Shown: positions 17,072 through 26,885 of the stretch, in pieces
How positions within the stretch are numbered: the stretch's first letter is position 1
Layout: every line of letters begins with the position of its first letter
Assembly: GCA_018262855.1 (NCBI GenBank)
Contig: JADFDO010000004.1
Location: 1 to 64,000, forward strand
From: Methanolinea sp.
Lineage (GTDB): Archaea > Halobacteriota > Methanomicrobia > Methanomicrobiales > Methanospirillaceae
Length of the DNA: 64,000 nucleotides
Reading direction: 5' to 3'
The notes under the pieces: generated by a model
What the model was told of the DNA's origin: nothing
Databases searched by the model: none
The model's input: the letters and a program-made list of their open reading frames with translations, nothing else
Program-made: the position numbers and the translations under genes

Positions 17072-17641
17072 TCAATCCTTGTTTATCCCGTTTCTCACCT
17101 TCCGGATGATATCTGCAACCATTTGCCGGAACTCTTCACCGATTGTCTCCCACGATGGACAATCCTGCGGGGATTTGGACGACCCGGCCTCCTGTGACGG
17201 ATTCGGCTCCTGGCACTTAAGTCCTGCGAAGATCGAGACATATCCTGCGATCAGGACAATGATGATGACAAATGGTAGCAGGAACAGGGCGATGACATCC
17301 AGTGCAGGCGAGATCCCGGTTGAAAAGTAGCCATCGACATATTTCAGGACGGCCAGCAGGAACGAGACCAGCAGCACACTCCCAACCGCATTGAAGAGGG
17401 GGAACGGGAGGTTGAATGGAAACGGGAACACAGCAAAGATCTCCCCGACCATGAAAAGTACCGAGAAAAGGACGATAAGAGGAGCATACGCAAACAAAAG
17501 ATCCACGAACCCCTCAAAGAGCGGCCACGACGTGTGGGTCGCGACGTACCGGAATACGACGAGCACGATGAGGAAGACAAGGATACCTAAAAGGCCCGAT
17601 ACCAGGGCCCTGAGTGGGGTTTTCCGGGAATGTGGTTTCAT
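17072..17641 (-). CDS. Membrane protein of unknown function
   Basis: About 189 residues with three to four hydrophobic segments (around residues 9-30, 42-68, 78-100 and 115-145) and a charged C-terminal tail rich in Ser/Pro/Glu. No recognised family motif. The ATG at 17641 is preferred over 17722 because the extra N-terminal stretch is Cys/Pro-rich and unlike a coding start. It is convergent with the flavodoxin gene. Confidence 0.6.
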   Translation of the reverse strand: MKPHSRKTPLRALVSGLLGILVFLIVLVVFRYVATHTSWPLFEGFVDLLFAYAPLIVLFSVLFMVGEIFAVFPFPFNLPFPLFNAVGSVLLVSFLLAVLKYVDGYFSTGISPALDVIALFLLPFVIIIVLIAGYVSIFAGLKCQEPNPSQEAGSSKSPQDCPSWETIGEEFRQMVADIIRKVRNGINKD

Positions 17642-17794
17642 GGGATTCGGTTTTTTACAGATACAGGAGAAAGGTATTGCACCAGGAGTGATAAAGGGTG
17701 GTGCAGCCTGCCTGATGCACATCAGCGCAGTTCCATGATTCCGGCAAGTCAGGGCTTTCCCATGCGAAAAAAGCAGAGATTTCCAAAAAAGATG

Positions 17795-19558
17795 TCATGA
17801 CTTCTTCACAAGGTGATTTCTCCTTTCCCCTATCTGCTGGCGCCACATTGCGTAATAGAGTCCTTTCTGATCGAGCAGATCCTCGTGTGACCCGGTCTCG
17901 ACGATCTTCCCCTTCTCAAGCACGTAAATGACATCCGCATGCATGATCGTCGAGAGCCGGTGGGCGATCAGGATCGATATCTGCTCCCTGTTCATCGAGA
18001 TATTGCGGATCGTATTCGTGATCTCCTCCTCTGTAAGGGAATCGAGCGATGAGGTGGCTTCGTCGAAGATCAGGAGCCGTGGGTGCCGGATGATCGCTCT
18101 CGCGATGGACACACGCTGTTTCTCACCGCCGGAGAGTTTCATGCCTCCCTCGCCGATGATGGTGTCGATGCCGTATTGCGACCTGGAGAGGAGGGTATCG
18201 CACGCAGCCTTGTCCAGCGCGTCCAGGATCTGCTCATCGGTCGCATCCGGCTGGACAAAGAGGAGGTTCTCCTTGAGCGAACCCGCGAAGAGCTGCGGTT
18301 CCTGCGTCACGAACCCAATCTGCCTCCGAAGAGGGTTATACCGGATCTGGTGGGAAGGGTGTTCATTGAAATAGATCTCCCCTGAACCCGGGCGGTACAG
18401 TCCCACCAAGAGCTTGACAAGCGTGGACTTCCCGGACCCCGAAGGACCGACAAACGCGATAGTCTCACCGGTCTTCACATCAAACGAGATCCCGTCGATG
18501 GCATTGTACGTTGCGGACCTGTGACGGAACACCACGTTCTCAAAACGTATTGATTCCAACCTGTCGATGACAACCGGGTTCTCGGGATTTGTTTCGACCG
18601 GTTTCTGCATCAGCTGGTCAAAGCTGTTCACCGACGCATCAACCTCCCGGTAGGAGAGGATGAATGTCCCGAGATCCTGCAGGGGTCCGAAGATGGTCGC
18701 CGATATCGACTGCATCGCGATCAGTTCCCCGGTCGTGAGCACGTTCCGGAAGATCAGCCAGAGGAGAATGAAAAGGATTGACTGCTTGAGGATGCTGATC
18801 GTGGTCCCCTGTAAAAATGTCAGGGTCCGGACCTTCTTCACCTTCGACATCTCAAGGTTGAATATCTTGAGGTTATGCTCCCGGAGCCGCCGTATTTCCG
18901 GGTAGGTGAGGCCGAGGCTTTTCACGAGCTCGATGTTCCTGAGCGATTCGGTGATCACTCCCGACATCCTGTTCGTCTCCCGGTTGATCGCCCGCTGCGT
19001 CGTCTTGATCCTGTTACTCAGAAGGCCTGTGAGTGATCCGAGGACCACGATTCCGACCAGGAAGACCGGGATCAGCATCCAGTTCTTCGTGACAGAATAG
19101 ACGAGCAGGAACCCCATCCCGATGACCGACGAGAAGAGGACGTTGATTGCCGTCTGCATGAACATCTGGGTGTCCATTCTCACCTTCTGGAGAATCGACA
19201 GGGTCTCCCCGCTCCGCTGGTCCTCGAACTCGTTGAAAGAAAGCCGGAGCGTCTGTTTCAGGCCTTCATTGAATACCTGCATTCCGAAACGCTGGACGGC
19301 GAGCCGGGCAAAATAATCCTGGAATGCCCGTGCCAGCCGGGACAATAGTGCGATTGCGATCGCCACACACAGCCAGAAGATCACCCCACTGACAAGCTGA
19401 TTTTCAGGAAGGTGTGCTGGATTTAAAGCATACTCGTCGATAATCTTCCCGAAGATCAGCGGATCGATCAGGTTCAGGAGCTGGCTGATACCTGCCAGGA
19501 TTAACGCAACAAGGATTAGCCACTTCTGTGGCTGCAGGTACTTCCAGATAACCTTCAT
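17795..19558 (-). CDS. ABC exporter half-transporter (fused permease and ATPase)
   Basis: A 587-residue type I ABC exporter of the MsbA/LmrA class. Residues 1-310 hold six transmembrane helices. The nucleotide-binding domain shows Walker A 'GPSGSGKST', a Q-loop 'FVTQEPQLFAG', signature 'LSGGEKQR', Walker B 'LLIFDEATSSLD' and H-loop 'AHRLST'. It should work as a homodimer exporting a hydrophobic substrate or peptide; the substrate is not predictable. It appears single and monocistronic. Confidence 0.95.
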   Translation of the reverse strand: MKVIWKYLQPQKWLILVALILAGISQLLNLIDPLIFGKIIDEYALNPAHLPENQLVSGVIFWLCVAIAIALLSRLARAFQDYFARLAVQRFGMQVFNEGLKQTLRLSFNEFEDQRSGETLSILQKVRMDTQMFMQTAINVLFSSVIGMGFLLVYSVTKNWMLIPVFLVGIVVLGSLTGLLSNRIKTTQRAINRETNRMSGVITESLRNIELVKSLGLTYPEIRRLREHNLKIFNLEMSKVKKVRTLTFLQGTTISILKQSILFILLWLIFRNVLTTGELIAMQSISATIFGPLQDLGTFILSYREVDASVNSFDQLMQKPVETNPENPVVIDRLESIRFENVVFRHRSATYNAIDGISFDVKTGETIAFVGPSGSGKSTLVKLLVGLYRPGSGEIYFNEHPSHQIRYNPLRRQIGFVTQEPQLFAGSLKENLLFVQPDATDEQILDALDKAACDTLLSRSQYGIDTIIGEGGMKLSGGEKQRVSIARAIIRHPRLLIFDEATSSLDSLTEEEITNTIRNISMNREQISILIAHRLSTIMHADVIYVLEKGKIVETGSHEDLLDQKGLYYAMWRQQIGERRNHLVKKS

Positions 19559-19662
19559 GCCTGTCCTGGAAATGCCCGCAGTATTCTCACGAGACCATTC
19601 ATTTCACGGTAGCTTTTCATCAACGAACTATTCATACCGGGAGGTGCCGCTTGCCCGATCTC

Positions 19663-19782
19663 TTATATGCTTCCAAGCGCCACGAGTTCCTCAATCTCTT
19701 CCTCCTCCTCATCCCCTGTAGGGGTATCCTTCCTGGACGAACCAGGGGTGAAGAGCGATTTCAGCCAGGAAAAAAATCCCAT
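19663..19782 (-). CDS. Small acidic protein, unknown function
   Basis: A 39-residue frame starting MGFFSWLKSLFTPG with an amphipathic N-terminal helix and a Glu-run (DEEEEEIEE) near the C-terminus. AAAGGGG lies just upstream of the ATG. The frame lies downstream of and divergent from nothing obvious, about 100 bases before the ABC gene's start region. It could be a small membrane-associated protein. No homology is recognised. Confidence 0.4.
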   Translation of the reverse strand: MGFFSWLKSLFTPGSSRKDTPTGDEEEEEIEELVALGSI

Positions 19783-19957
19783 ACATGACCCCTTTGATGA
19801 AAGGTGTATGGAGCGAGGGGTCTTATAGGGAACGGACACGGGCAACACGCGAGAGTACACATCCCATTTTCTTCCATCCAATCATGAGAAAATCAAAAAA
19901 AATGAACCGGGTTTACCCGGCTGCAACTCGTTCAAATAATAATGAAGCAGGAAAAAA

Positions 19958-21124
19958 TCAGACGTGGGAGTTTGCCGCTCTCACCCACACCGCTGATGCG
20001 TACGAATCATTTCCACCACTGTTGGCGACTGTGAGTGTAACCACATAGATTCCTGCATTGGAGTAGGTATTGACCGGATCCGGCTCATGCGATACATTCC
20101 CGTCTCCGAAGTCCCATTTCCATGTTAGAGGTCCGCCGGACGAGCGATCGGTGAAGACCACGGCAAGGGGCGCGTACCCGAGCATGGGTGACAGGGTGAA
20201 TCGTGCATCCGGTGGAGATCCCGATGGGAAGACTTCGATATAATCCTGTTTTACGGCAGCCTTTTCCCCGCCACTGTTGCCCGCCGTCAGGGTGACGGTA
20301 TAGATGCCCGGGATCTCGTAAGTGTGCTTCACCCAGGGTGTCTCATTCGCCCATGCAGCGGTTCCATCGCCAAAGTCCCACCACCGTGTATCGACCACGC
20401 CAATCGTCGTGTCCGAGAACTCTACCGAAAGCGGGGCCTCACCGGAGAGAGAAATCCCATAGAAATCCGTGGTGGGAGGACTCTTCGGTGTCGCGTTGAT
20501 ATACTCTTTCCTGGTCAGGGAACTCGACCCTTGGGTGCTGTTCACAGTCAGCGTGACGTTGTAGAGACCGGGATCTTCGTAGGTGTGATCAACCGAGTAG
20601 CCAGCCCCGGTGGTCCCATCACCGAAATCCCAGAGGAATTCTTCATAGGACCATGAATGGGATACATTCTCGGTGAACCTGACCGTGAGCGGCACTTCCC
20701 CTTCAGTGGGATAGGCACTGAAATCGGACAATGGTGGCGGGGGGATACTCTCTTCGGACTCCCCTGATAGATCAAGACTGACTGTCTGCCCGGCAGAAAA
20801 TGTTGATGTTTGATCTGCAGGGATCCCGTTAATGGTGAACGCAATGGGAATCGTGCATCCGCAGGCATACTCGCCCTCGGATACCTGCACGATCAGTTTC
20901 TCGTCCCACACTCCGGGTCCTCCATACAATCCCTCCTCAATAACCGTGATCTCATCCCTGACCGTGCCATTCACCTCTGCACCGATCTCGGTTCCAACCG
21001 GTGCAGGCCTGCCGTTGAGGGTCACATTCCCGAAATATTCGCTCGGGAGGGGAGGAGACGCGATCACAACGGGAACAGGGATGAGAATGAGAACAGCCAG
21101 AATAAGAAATAAGAAACGCTTCAT
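19958..21124 (-). CDS. Secreted surface protein with three PKD domains
   Basis: A 388-residue protein with a signal peptide (residues 1-22). Residues about 28-122 form a beta-rich N-terminal domain ('YFGNVTLNGRPAPVGTEIGA' type), found in front of PKD arrays of methanogen surface proteins. Three PKD domains follow at about 135-213, 220-298 and 305-385, each with the 'WDFGDG' core. Such Ig-like modules mediate surface adhesion or S-layer association. No C-terminal anchor is visible. The three PKD modules align in order with three consecutive PKDs of the 51470-56428 protein. A run of A/T just upstream of the ATG may include a TATA box. Confidence 0.88.
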   Translation of the reverse strand: MKRFLFLILAVLILIPVPVVIASPPLPSEYFGNVTLNGRPAPVGTEIGAEVNGTVRDEITVIEEGLYGGPGVWDEKLIVQVSEGEYACGCTIPIAFTINGIPADQTSTFSAGQTVSLDLSGESEESIPPPPLSDFSAYPTEGEVPLTVRFTENVSHSWSYEEFLWDFGDGTTGAGYSVDHTYEDPGLYNVTLTVNSTQGSSSLTRKEYINATPKSPPTTDFYGISLSGEAPLSVEFSDTTIGVVDTRWWDFGDGTAAWANETPWVKHTYEIPGIYTVTLTAGNSGGEKAAVKQDYIEVFPSGSPPDARFTLSPMLGYAPLAVVFTDRSSGGPLTWKWDFGDGNVSHEPDPVNTYSNAGIYVVTLTVANSGGNDSYASAVWVRAANSHV

Positions 21125-21415
21125 TTGTGTGTTCTACTCCATGAATCGTTCATTTTTCCAAATTCTTTGTATATAATCAATATTTAACTATAATAAATAA
21201 TTTTCTATGAATAGCGTGGTAAATCAGGTCTTTTGAAGAATTGCAAGGTATCATCAGATGGTTTCTGATTTAGACCGGGATACACGTTCTGTAGTTGATT
21301 ACTCTCCTTCGGGTGCCGGTCTGGATGCACCTGTAATGAGCACGATCCCGTCACATCAGGTAAATGCAGGGGCATCCTGGCTTTTGTGGGAGATTGAAGT
21401 ACCGGTCTTTCGGGG

Positions 21416-22060
21416 CTACCGCTTCAGAGCCCTCATATAGATGCCGTGAAAACCGCCGGAATGCTCCCTGTCAGTCAACATCTCCATGCTCTGCACGGAA
21501 AATCCACCCTTCTCGACCAGGTTATGGAGCGCTTTTTGGGTATACAGCACGGTTCCAGGCTGCCTGACTCTCCCGAATACCTTCATGTTCCGCAGGATAA
21601 CCCCTAATAATCCTCCGATCCCTGTTCCCTCGTTCGTGGGTACGGTAACAAGAAGCCTGCCTCCGGGCTTTAAGATCCGGTGCATCTCCGAGATTGTCGT
21701 CGGACCATCAACCATGTTGAGGGTGAGCCCGAGAAATGCGCAGTCAAAGGCACCGGAGGCAAAGGTGGTCTTCTCGCAGTTCTCTTTCCGGACCGAAACG
21801 TTGGGAATCCCTTTCATCTTCTCCCTGGTGAGTGCGACCATCTGCTCCGAGAAATCTGTGGCGACTACGCACTTGGACCGTGTTGCGAGTGCGGGAGTGA
21901 AGAATCCTGTTCCGCACCCGAACTCCACGGTCCTGCAGAGATCCCGTTCCTTCTCCAGCTCTGAAAGGAGGATCTGCCGCATCGAATTCCCGAAAACGTA
22001 ATCGATCCCGCCATCGTAGACATCAGCCACCCTGTCCCAGAACTTTTCCGCAGCTGTCAC
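21416..22060 (-). CDS. Class I SAM-dependent methyltransferase
   Basis: A 214-residue Rossmann methyltransferase. SAM motif I is 'VEFGCGTGFFTPALA', the acidic ribose contact follows in 'VVATDFSEQMV', motif IV-like 'FDCAFLGLTLNMV' and the post-motif 'MHRILKPGGRLLVTVPT' are present. The layout is that of the UbiE/Methyltransf_11 group. Substrate unknown. The start is GTG at 22060; no better ATG exists upstream in frame. Confidence 0.88.
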   Translation of the reverse strand: MTAAEKFWDRVADVYDGGIDYVFGNSMRQILLSELEKERDLCRTVEFGCGTGFFTPALATRSKCVVATDFSEQMVALTREKMKGIPNVSVRKENCEKTTFASGAFDCAFLGLTLNMVDGPTTISEMHRILKPGGRLLVTVPTNEGTGIGGLLGVILRNMKVFGRVRQPGTVLYTQKALHNLVEKGGFSVQSMEMLTDREHSGGFHGIYMRALKR

Positions 22061-22378
22061 ACCGGAAGGGTAGACCGGGGAAAGAGATGAATTTTTTTAA
22101 AGAGCGGTTCCTTCATTTTTATCTGCCTGCATACGTGCTGAAAGGGGAGTCATGTAGTTTTGTTAATTCCTTTGAATCCAGCAGACAAAAGAGTATTTCG
22201 TATCCCGTCCGGATTCAAAGGAAAGGTGCAGGGAGTTTTAATGATCGTGAATCAATTGGGCATGGTGTGATGCCGGCTTGCACCACCATCGGTTTCCCAG
22301 GTTCCGATGGAGAACCATGAGGGATGGGGACACCATTGAAGTATCACCTTATAGGATACGATTTCCGGCAAATGCCAG
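22061..22378. other. Intergenic region without a recognised gene
   Basis: This stretch of about 318 bases lies between two methyltransferase genes on the same strand. It contains short A/T-rich runs near 22090-22100 that may hold the promoter of the gene ending at 21416. No open frame with a plausible ribosome site or motif was seen. Confidence 0.4.
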
Positions 22379-22957
22379 TCAGATCCTCGTGATGGATGAG
22401 AGCCACGCCCGGGATCCTCCCGGCCTTGTCCGACTCTCGAAGATCGCTCCCCGGATCCAGTTGATGCGCCATCCTGAAGAGAATGCCTCCTGTATCTCTA
22501 TCTGGGTAATCCGGCGTGGTCCATAGCCTCCCGGTTCGAGCTCTGAGAACGCAAGCATGAAATACGATCCTTCAGGCCTGATGACAGAATGGAGGTTTCC
22601 GACATACTCTGGCCTGGCCTGATCGGAGAGGGTATGAAAGAAGCCGGAGTCGATGACGGTATCAAACAATCTCCCTATACTGGCGAGGTGAAGGGAATCC
22701 TGTATGCTGAAGATAGCTGCAATGCCCTGGGCTTCTGCTTTTGCCCGGGCAATCTCGATCACCGACTTTACCGAATCCACTCCCCAGACTTTATGGCCAC
22801 GCTCAGCAAGATAGAGGGCGTTATCACCTTTCCCGCAACCCACATCGAGAACGGATCCATGTATGTCACCTGATTCTTCGAGCTGCACGAACTCCCGCTG
22901 TGCTCTCCCAATATCCCACGGCGGGGTGCCGTGATAGGCCTTTTCGAAGAAATCCAT
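22379..22957 (-). CDS. Class I SAM-dependent methyltransferase (TehB-like)
   Basis: A 192-residue methyltransferase beginning MDFFEKAYHGTPPWDIG, an N-terminus characteristic of TehB/Methyltransf_25 proteins ('W...P'). SAM motif I is 'VLDVGCGKGDNALYLAE', motif II 'VWGVDSV', and 'DTVIDSGFFHTLSD' is motif IV. Family members methylate thiopurines, tellurite or small thiols; substrate here is unknown. It is unrelated in detail to its neighbour at 21416. Confidence 0.88.
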   Translation of the reverse strand: MDFFEKAYHGTPPWDIGRAQREFVQLEESGDIHGSVLDVGCGKGDNALYLAERGHKVWGVDSVKSVIEIARAKAEAQGIAAIFSIQDSLHLASIGRLFDTVIDSGFFHTLSDQARPEYVGNLHSVIRPEGSYFMLAFSELEPGGYGPRRITQIEIQEAFSSGWRINWIRGAIFESRTRPGGSRAWLSSITRI

Positions 22958-23071
22958 AGTATACCTGGGATTACGCTGTAGTGATGATGACGTTTTCGAT
23001 GGATTGGGGGTTGAGACACCTTTTCTCGTGGTATCCCCGATTTGGAAGAAATAAAGGTACCTTTACTTTCT

Positions 23072-23350
23072 TCACTCAGGTCCGGCGGGACTTGTTCTTT
23101 CGGCCGGGACTGCCACGAGGGTCTCAATCTCCATCCTGTCCAGCCGCTTAAGGACTGTGTTCATTGCGACTTTCTCATCCGGGGCCTCAAAGATCACGAC
23201 GGTGTCGTACCTCCCGAGCGTCCAGTAGATCTGAAGGTACCTGACCTGTCCCTTTGTGTCGGCTTCGATATCCCTGATATTCTCAGCCACCACCTGCTTT
23301 GAGAGCGTCTTCCTGAACTTCACAAGTGCAATGAAAAGCATGGTATACAC
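23072..23350 (-). CDS. GYD-domain protein
   Basis: A 92-residue protein with the GYD-family core: 'VRYLQIYWTLGRYDTVVIFEAPDE' split over beta strand, G-R-Y-D and following strand, then helix 'AMNTVLKRLD'. These are small alpha/beta dimeric proteins of unknown function common in archaea. The first codon is GTG at 23350; an ATG at 23341 with AAGGTG just upstream is an equally good start. Confidence 0.82.
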   Translation of the reverse strand: MYTMLFIALVKFRKTLSKQVVAENIRDIEADTKGQVRYLQIYWTLGRYDTVVIFEAPDEKVAMNTVLKRLDRMEIETLVAVPAERTSPAGPE

Positions 23351-23635
23351 CTTTTTTCAGGCATGGTAGTGTGTGCGATGAGGATATTTTTCTGCAGTAT
23401 CCCGGAGATCCGGCAGGAGATTCGGCGAAAACACTCCCTTCACACAGACCAATATCCGCCAGGTTATTGCAATCCCCCAATGGAGGCGGAGGTTTCACCT
23501 ACACGGGAATTGGGAATTCCGCGTATTTCTTCCCCTTCACGCGGTGAGGGGCAGGTGCCGGATGGGGTGTGTCCCATTCCATATTTATATAACCTCCTGA
23601 CTTCATCCTCTTCTCAATCACATGAGGAATAATCC

Positions 23636-25369
23636 ATGCTCGAATCACTCGACGTGAGAACCCTCATCGTCATACTCGTACTCGGCCATGCCGTTGCTGC
23701 ACTCCTCCTCTTTTTCGATACGCAAAAACGAGCCCAGCTGTTCGATGTCCTTTTCATGGCCAGCATGGCTCTCCAGAGTGCTGCCTGGGCTCTTATTTTA
23801 CTGCGGGAAACCGCACCTGACGTGATCTCATTCTCGATCGGCAACAGCATCATCCTTGTCGGGTTCTGTATCGAGGGGATCTGCCTCCTTTCCCTTGAGC
23901 GGCTGGTCAAGAAGCACTGGCGTCAGTTCTATGCTTCCGTCCTTATCATCCTCCTGGTATTCTGGTGGATTCCGGGACTTTCTCACTACATCCGGCTCGG
24001 GATAGCGTCATTCATCGTCCCCTTCTTTTTCGGCTTCCCTGCCCTCTTTCTCATATCTACTGAATCAAGATCCACCCCTCTCCGGAAATTCCTTGGAGCG
24101 ACGATCCTGATCTACATCTTTGCGACGGTATTCCGCGGAGCGTTCATCCTGATGGCAGAGAGCTATAACCTGACTATCCCCCACCCTTACCAGATCCTGT
24201 TCATGCTCACCCAGGTTGCGTTCATGGTCCTCGCGAGCACTGGCTATATTCTCCTCAGGAAAGAGTGCATATGCGAAAACCTGCAACGGGATATTGAAAG
24301 GCGAAAACGGGTAGAAGACTCTTTGAGGAAGAGTGAAGAGCTTCACCGGCTTTTGGTGGAGAACGCAGGCGATGTGATCTGGGCGATGGACCCCTCCGGC
24401 AGGTTCACCTATGTCAGTAAGTCGGTCGAGAAGATACGGGGTTATACTGCCGCCGAAGTGCTCCAGCAGTCATTCGAGGAGACCCTGGCTCCCGCATCGC
24501 AGGAAATTGCGAGAAGGGAACTGAATATGCGTCTCGAGGAAGTCAGGAAGGGCCGGCGCTTTTCTCCTTACATTGGTAAACTGGAACAGACCTGTAAGGA
24601 TGGCTCGACTGTCTGGACAGAGGTGGTCACGTCCGGGATCTACAACGAGAAAGAAGAGTTCGTTGCCATTCTCGGGATCTCACGCGACATCACCGAGCGT
24701 AGGCTCATCGAGGAGGCACTCAGGAAGGCCAACCGCCAGCTTACACTCCTCTCCGGGATCACCCGGCACGATATCCTCAACCAGGTCACCGCGCTCGGCA
24801 TGTATCTCGCGATAATCAGGGAAGACATGAAAGATCCGTCCATGACCACGTTCCTTGAAAAGGTCCAGTCCATCACAAACACAATCCAGGCCCAGATTGC
24901 ATTTACCCGGGTATACCAGGACATCGGGAGCCAGGAGCCACAGTGGCATGACCTTGAGGCAGGGATCCGAAAGCTCGAGATCCCCGGTGCAGTAACCATG
25001 GATGTCAATGTAAAGGGGATTGAGATCTTCTCCGACCCGATGTTCGAGAAGGTCTTTTTCACCCTTCTTGACAACTCGATCAGGCACGGAGACCATGTCA
25101 CACAGATAACGGTCTCATCCATTGAGTCTGAGAAGGATCTGAAAGTTATATGGGAAGACAACGGTATCGGTATACAGCCCGGGGAGAAGGGGAATATATT
25201 CAAGAGGGGTGTCGGGAAGAACACCGGGCTTGGACTCTTCCTCGTCTCCGAGATCCTTGCACTAACCGGCATCGCGATCCGGGAGAACGGAGAGCCCGGG
25301 AGAGGTGCCCGGTTCGAGATGCTGGTCCCGAAGGGAGCATGGAGAAGGGCGGGAACTGCAACCCGGTGA
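23636..25369 (+). CDS. Membrane-bound PAS histidine kinase
   Basis: A 577-residue sensor kinase. Residues about 10-205 hold seven hydrophobic segments (a 7TM-like sensor), residues about 230-360 a PAS domain with PAC ('GISRDITERR'), and the kinase core starts at His378 in 'ITRHDILNQ'. The ATPase domain carries N-box 'LLDNSIRHGD', 'WEDNGIGI' (G1) and 'TGLGLFLVSEIL' (G2). The phospho-acceptor region is the archaeal HisKA-like type rather than a bacterial HisKA. A GAGGA site precedes the ATG. Its core is strongly similar to that of the 27528-31295 kinase, for example 'GSQEPQWHDLE'. No adjacent response regulator. Confidence 0.92.
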   Translation: MLESLDVRTLIVILVLGHAVAALLLFFDTQKRAQLFDVLFMASMALQSAAWALILLRETAPDVISFSIGNSIILVGFCIEGICLLSLERLVKKHWRQFYASVLIILLVFWWIPGLSHYIRLGIASFIVPFFFGFPALFLISTESRSTPLRKFLGATILIYIFATVFRGAFILMAESYNLTIPHPYQILFMLTQVAFMVLASTGYILLRKECICENLQRDIERRKRVEDSLRKSEELHRLLVENAGDVIWAMDPSGRFTYVSKSVEKIRGYTAAEVLQQSFEETLAPASQEIARRELNMRLEEVRKGRRFSPYIGKLEQTCKDGSTVWTEVVTSGIYNEKEEFVAILGISRDITERRLIEEALRKANRQLTLLSGITRHDILNQVTALGMYLAIIREDMKDPSMTTFLEKVQSITNTIQAQIAFTRVYQDIGSQEPQWHDLEAGIRKLEIPGAVTMDVNVKGIEIFSDPMFEKVFFTLLDNSIRHGDHVTQITVSSIESEKDLKVIWEDNGIGIQPGEKGNIFKRGVGKNTGLGLFLVSEILALTGIAIRENGEPGRGARFEMLVPKGAWRRAGTATR

Positions 25370-25461
25370 TTCCCGGTAACCAATCAGTATTCATGCATCC
25401 AGCTGATGAAAGTGTGCGAGTTGCAGGCCATTCCCCGGGAGTTCCGGACAGTGCCGCCCGA

Positions 25462-26865
25462 TCACCCCTGTTTTGCTCTCCTTTTTGCAAGCACCCTGCT
25501 CTTCTCGATCGTTTCGCGGAATGGGCGAATCATGTGGGTGACCAGATTCTTTTCCACGTTTTTCCTGATTCCGGGGATGTCAAGGAAGAAAGAGAAGAGT
25601 CGGTTTCCTATCCTCTCCAGGTAATTCTTTGTCGGGAAATCATAGAGCCCGTGCGTGCGGAAATAGCGATCGTCTGCCTTGAAGATCGCCCGCATCCCTC
25701 CCCATATCTCGTCCCGGAAAAGCTTTCTCCCTCCGACAGCCTGGAACGTGGCAGGGGATATGTACCCCTGCTCTGCAAACCTGACCGAGCGCGATGCAAG
25801 GGTCCGGATAGCAGTATCGATCTCGCCAGAGTCTCCTGACTCATTCGTCACGATCCCGACAAGGTTAGCCTTTCCCATCATAACCCGCATAGCAAGAACC
25901 TCACGCAGGTTCGGGAGGTGGGCGAGCGGGCCTTCCACCAGGTACCCGATCTGTTTTCCCTCAAGTGCCGGCACGTGCCCGTTGAAGAAACTCCGGTCGT
26001 TCCACTGCTTCCAGGTGGCCGACAGGTAGCGATCACGGATGGTCCCTGCCATGATCAGGATATCGGCCGGAACCACATACTTCTCCCAGAAATCCCGGAA
26101 CCCATCCTTATAGACGCATATATTGTCAAATGCACATCGGCAGCAGCCGAGGCATCCTCCCTTCATCATCGACTCCCTGATGTCAGCAACCATGACCGGT
26201 CCGGCATAGATCCCTGCCATCTCGCGGACCATTGTCTCCTGAACAGATCCCGGTTCTGCATCGTGGAGGATTACCACCTTTTTTCCGCAGGTATCCACGC
26301 CTGTTTTCCGGCCACTGGGTACATAGGATGGCATAGCCACCGGTAGCGGGGGAAATTCGCGCTGGATTGACCTTTTTTCCCGTATTGCATCGATAAAATC
26401 GGAAAAAAACAGGATCAGCCGCTCCTGGCAATCTTCTGATTTCAGGTCCTGCATGTGGGCCGAGTAAAATCCCACGTAATGCATGCCGAAATCCTCGGAG
26501 ATTCCGTGGAGGTAAACGTGGGCAGTGTGATCGAAAAAGTGGATAGACGTGGTGAGCACGGCTGTATATTTCCCGGCGAATGCCTGCATCGCATCACGTT
26601 CCGCTGCCAGCTCGATGAATCGCTTCAGCTGGCCCGGCACGAGCATGAAATAGACGGGGGTTGCAAAGAACATGCCGTCAGATTCCCTCACCTTGTTGAG
26701 CGCCACGTCCCATTCCTCCCGGTCCTGTTCCATCTTCCTGATATCCCGGCCTGCATGCACGACAGAAAAGGTATGCTCCGGGAATGCCTGCTCGATAAAG
26801 CGGACATACTGAAGCGTAATGCTCTCCTCACCCTTGGGGCTCCCGGAAATGACACAGATCTTCAT
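25462..26865 (-). CDS. Double-flavodoxin oxidoreductase (NADPH-dependent FMN-reductase-like)
   Basis: A 467-residue protein with two tandem flavodoxin-like domains. The first (about 1-165) starts 'MKICVISGSPKGEESIT' and has 'FATPVYFMLVPGQLKRF', typical FMN-contact loops of the FMN_red family. The second (about 195-380) lacks the first loop but has a Cys motif 'GGCLGCCRCAFDNICVYKD', of the kind found in iron-sulfur flavoproteins, and 'ADILIMAGTI'. The C-terminus (about 390-467) is basic and helical. It begins 21 bases after the AbrB-like gene and is probably co-transcribed with it. Fusion of two such domains is unusual; the reaction is unknown. Confidence 0.82.
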   Translation of the reverse strand: MKICVISGSPKGEESITLQYVRFIEQAFPEHTFSVVHAGRDIRKMEQDREEWDVALNKVRESDGMFFATPVYFMLVPGQLKRFIELAAERDAMQAFAGKYTAVLTTSIHFFDHTAHVYLHGISEDFGMHYVGFYSAHMQDLKSEDCQERLILFFSDFIDAIREKRSIQREFPPLPVAMPSYVPSGRKTGVDTCGKKVVILHDAEPGSVQETMVREMAGIYAGPVMVADIRESMMKGGCLGCCRCAFDNICVYKDGFRDFWEKYVVPADILIMAGTIRDRYLSATWKQWNDRSFFNGHVPALEGKQIGYLVEGPLAHLPNLREVLAMRVMMGKANLVGIVTNESGDSGEIDTAIRTLASRSVRFAEQGYISPATFQAVGGRKLFRDEIWGGMRAIFKADDRYFRTHGLYDFPTKNYLERIGNRLFSFFLDIPGIRKNVEKNLVTHMIRPFRETIEKSRVLAKRRAKQG

Positions 26866-26885
26866 TATCGGTCACTGCTCTAGGC

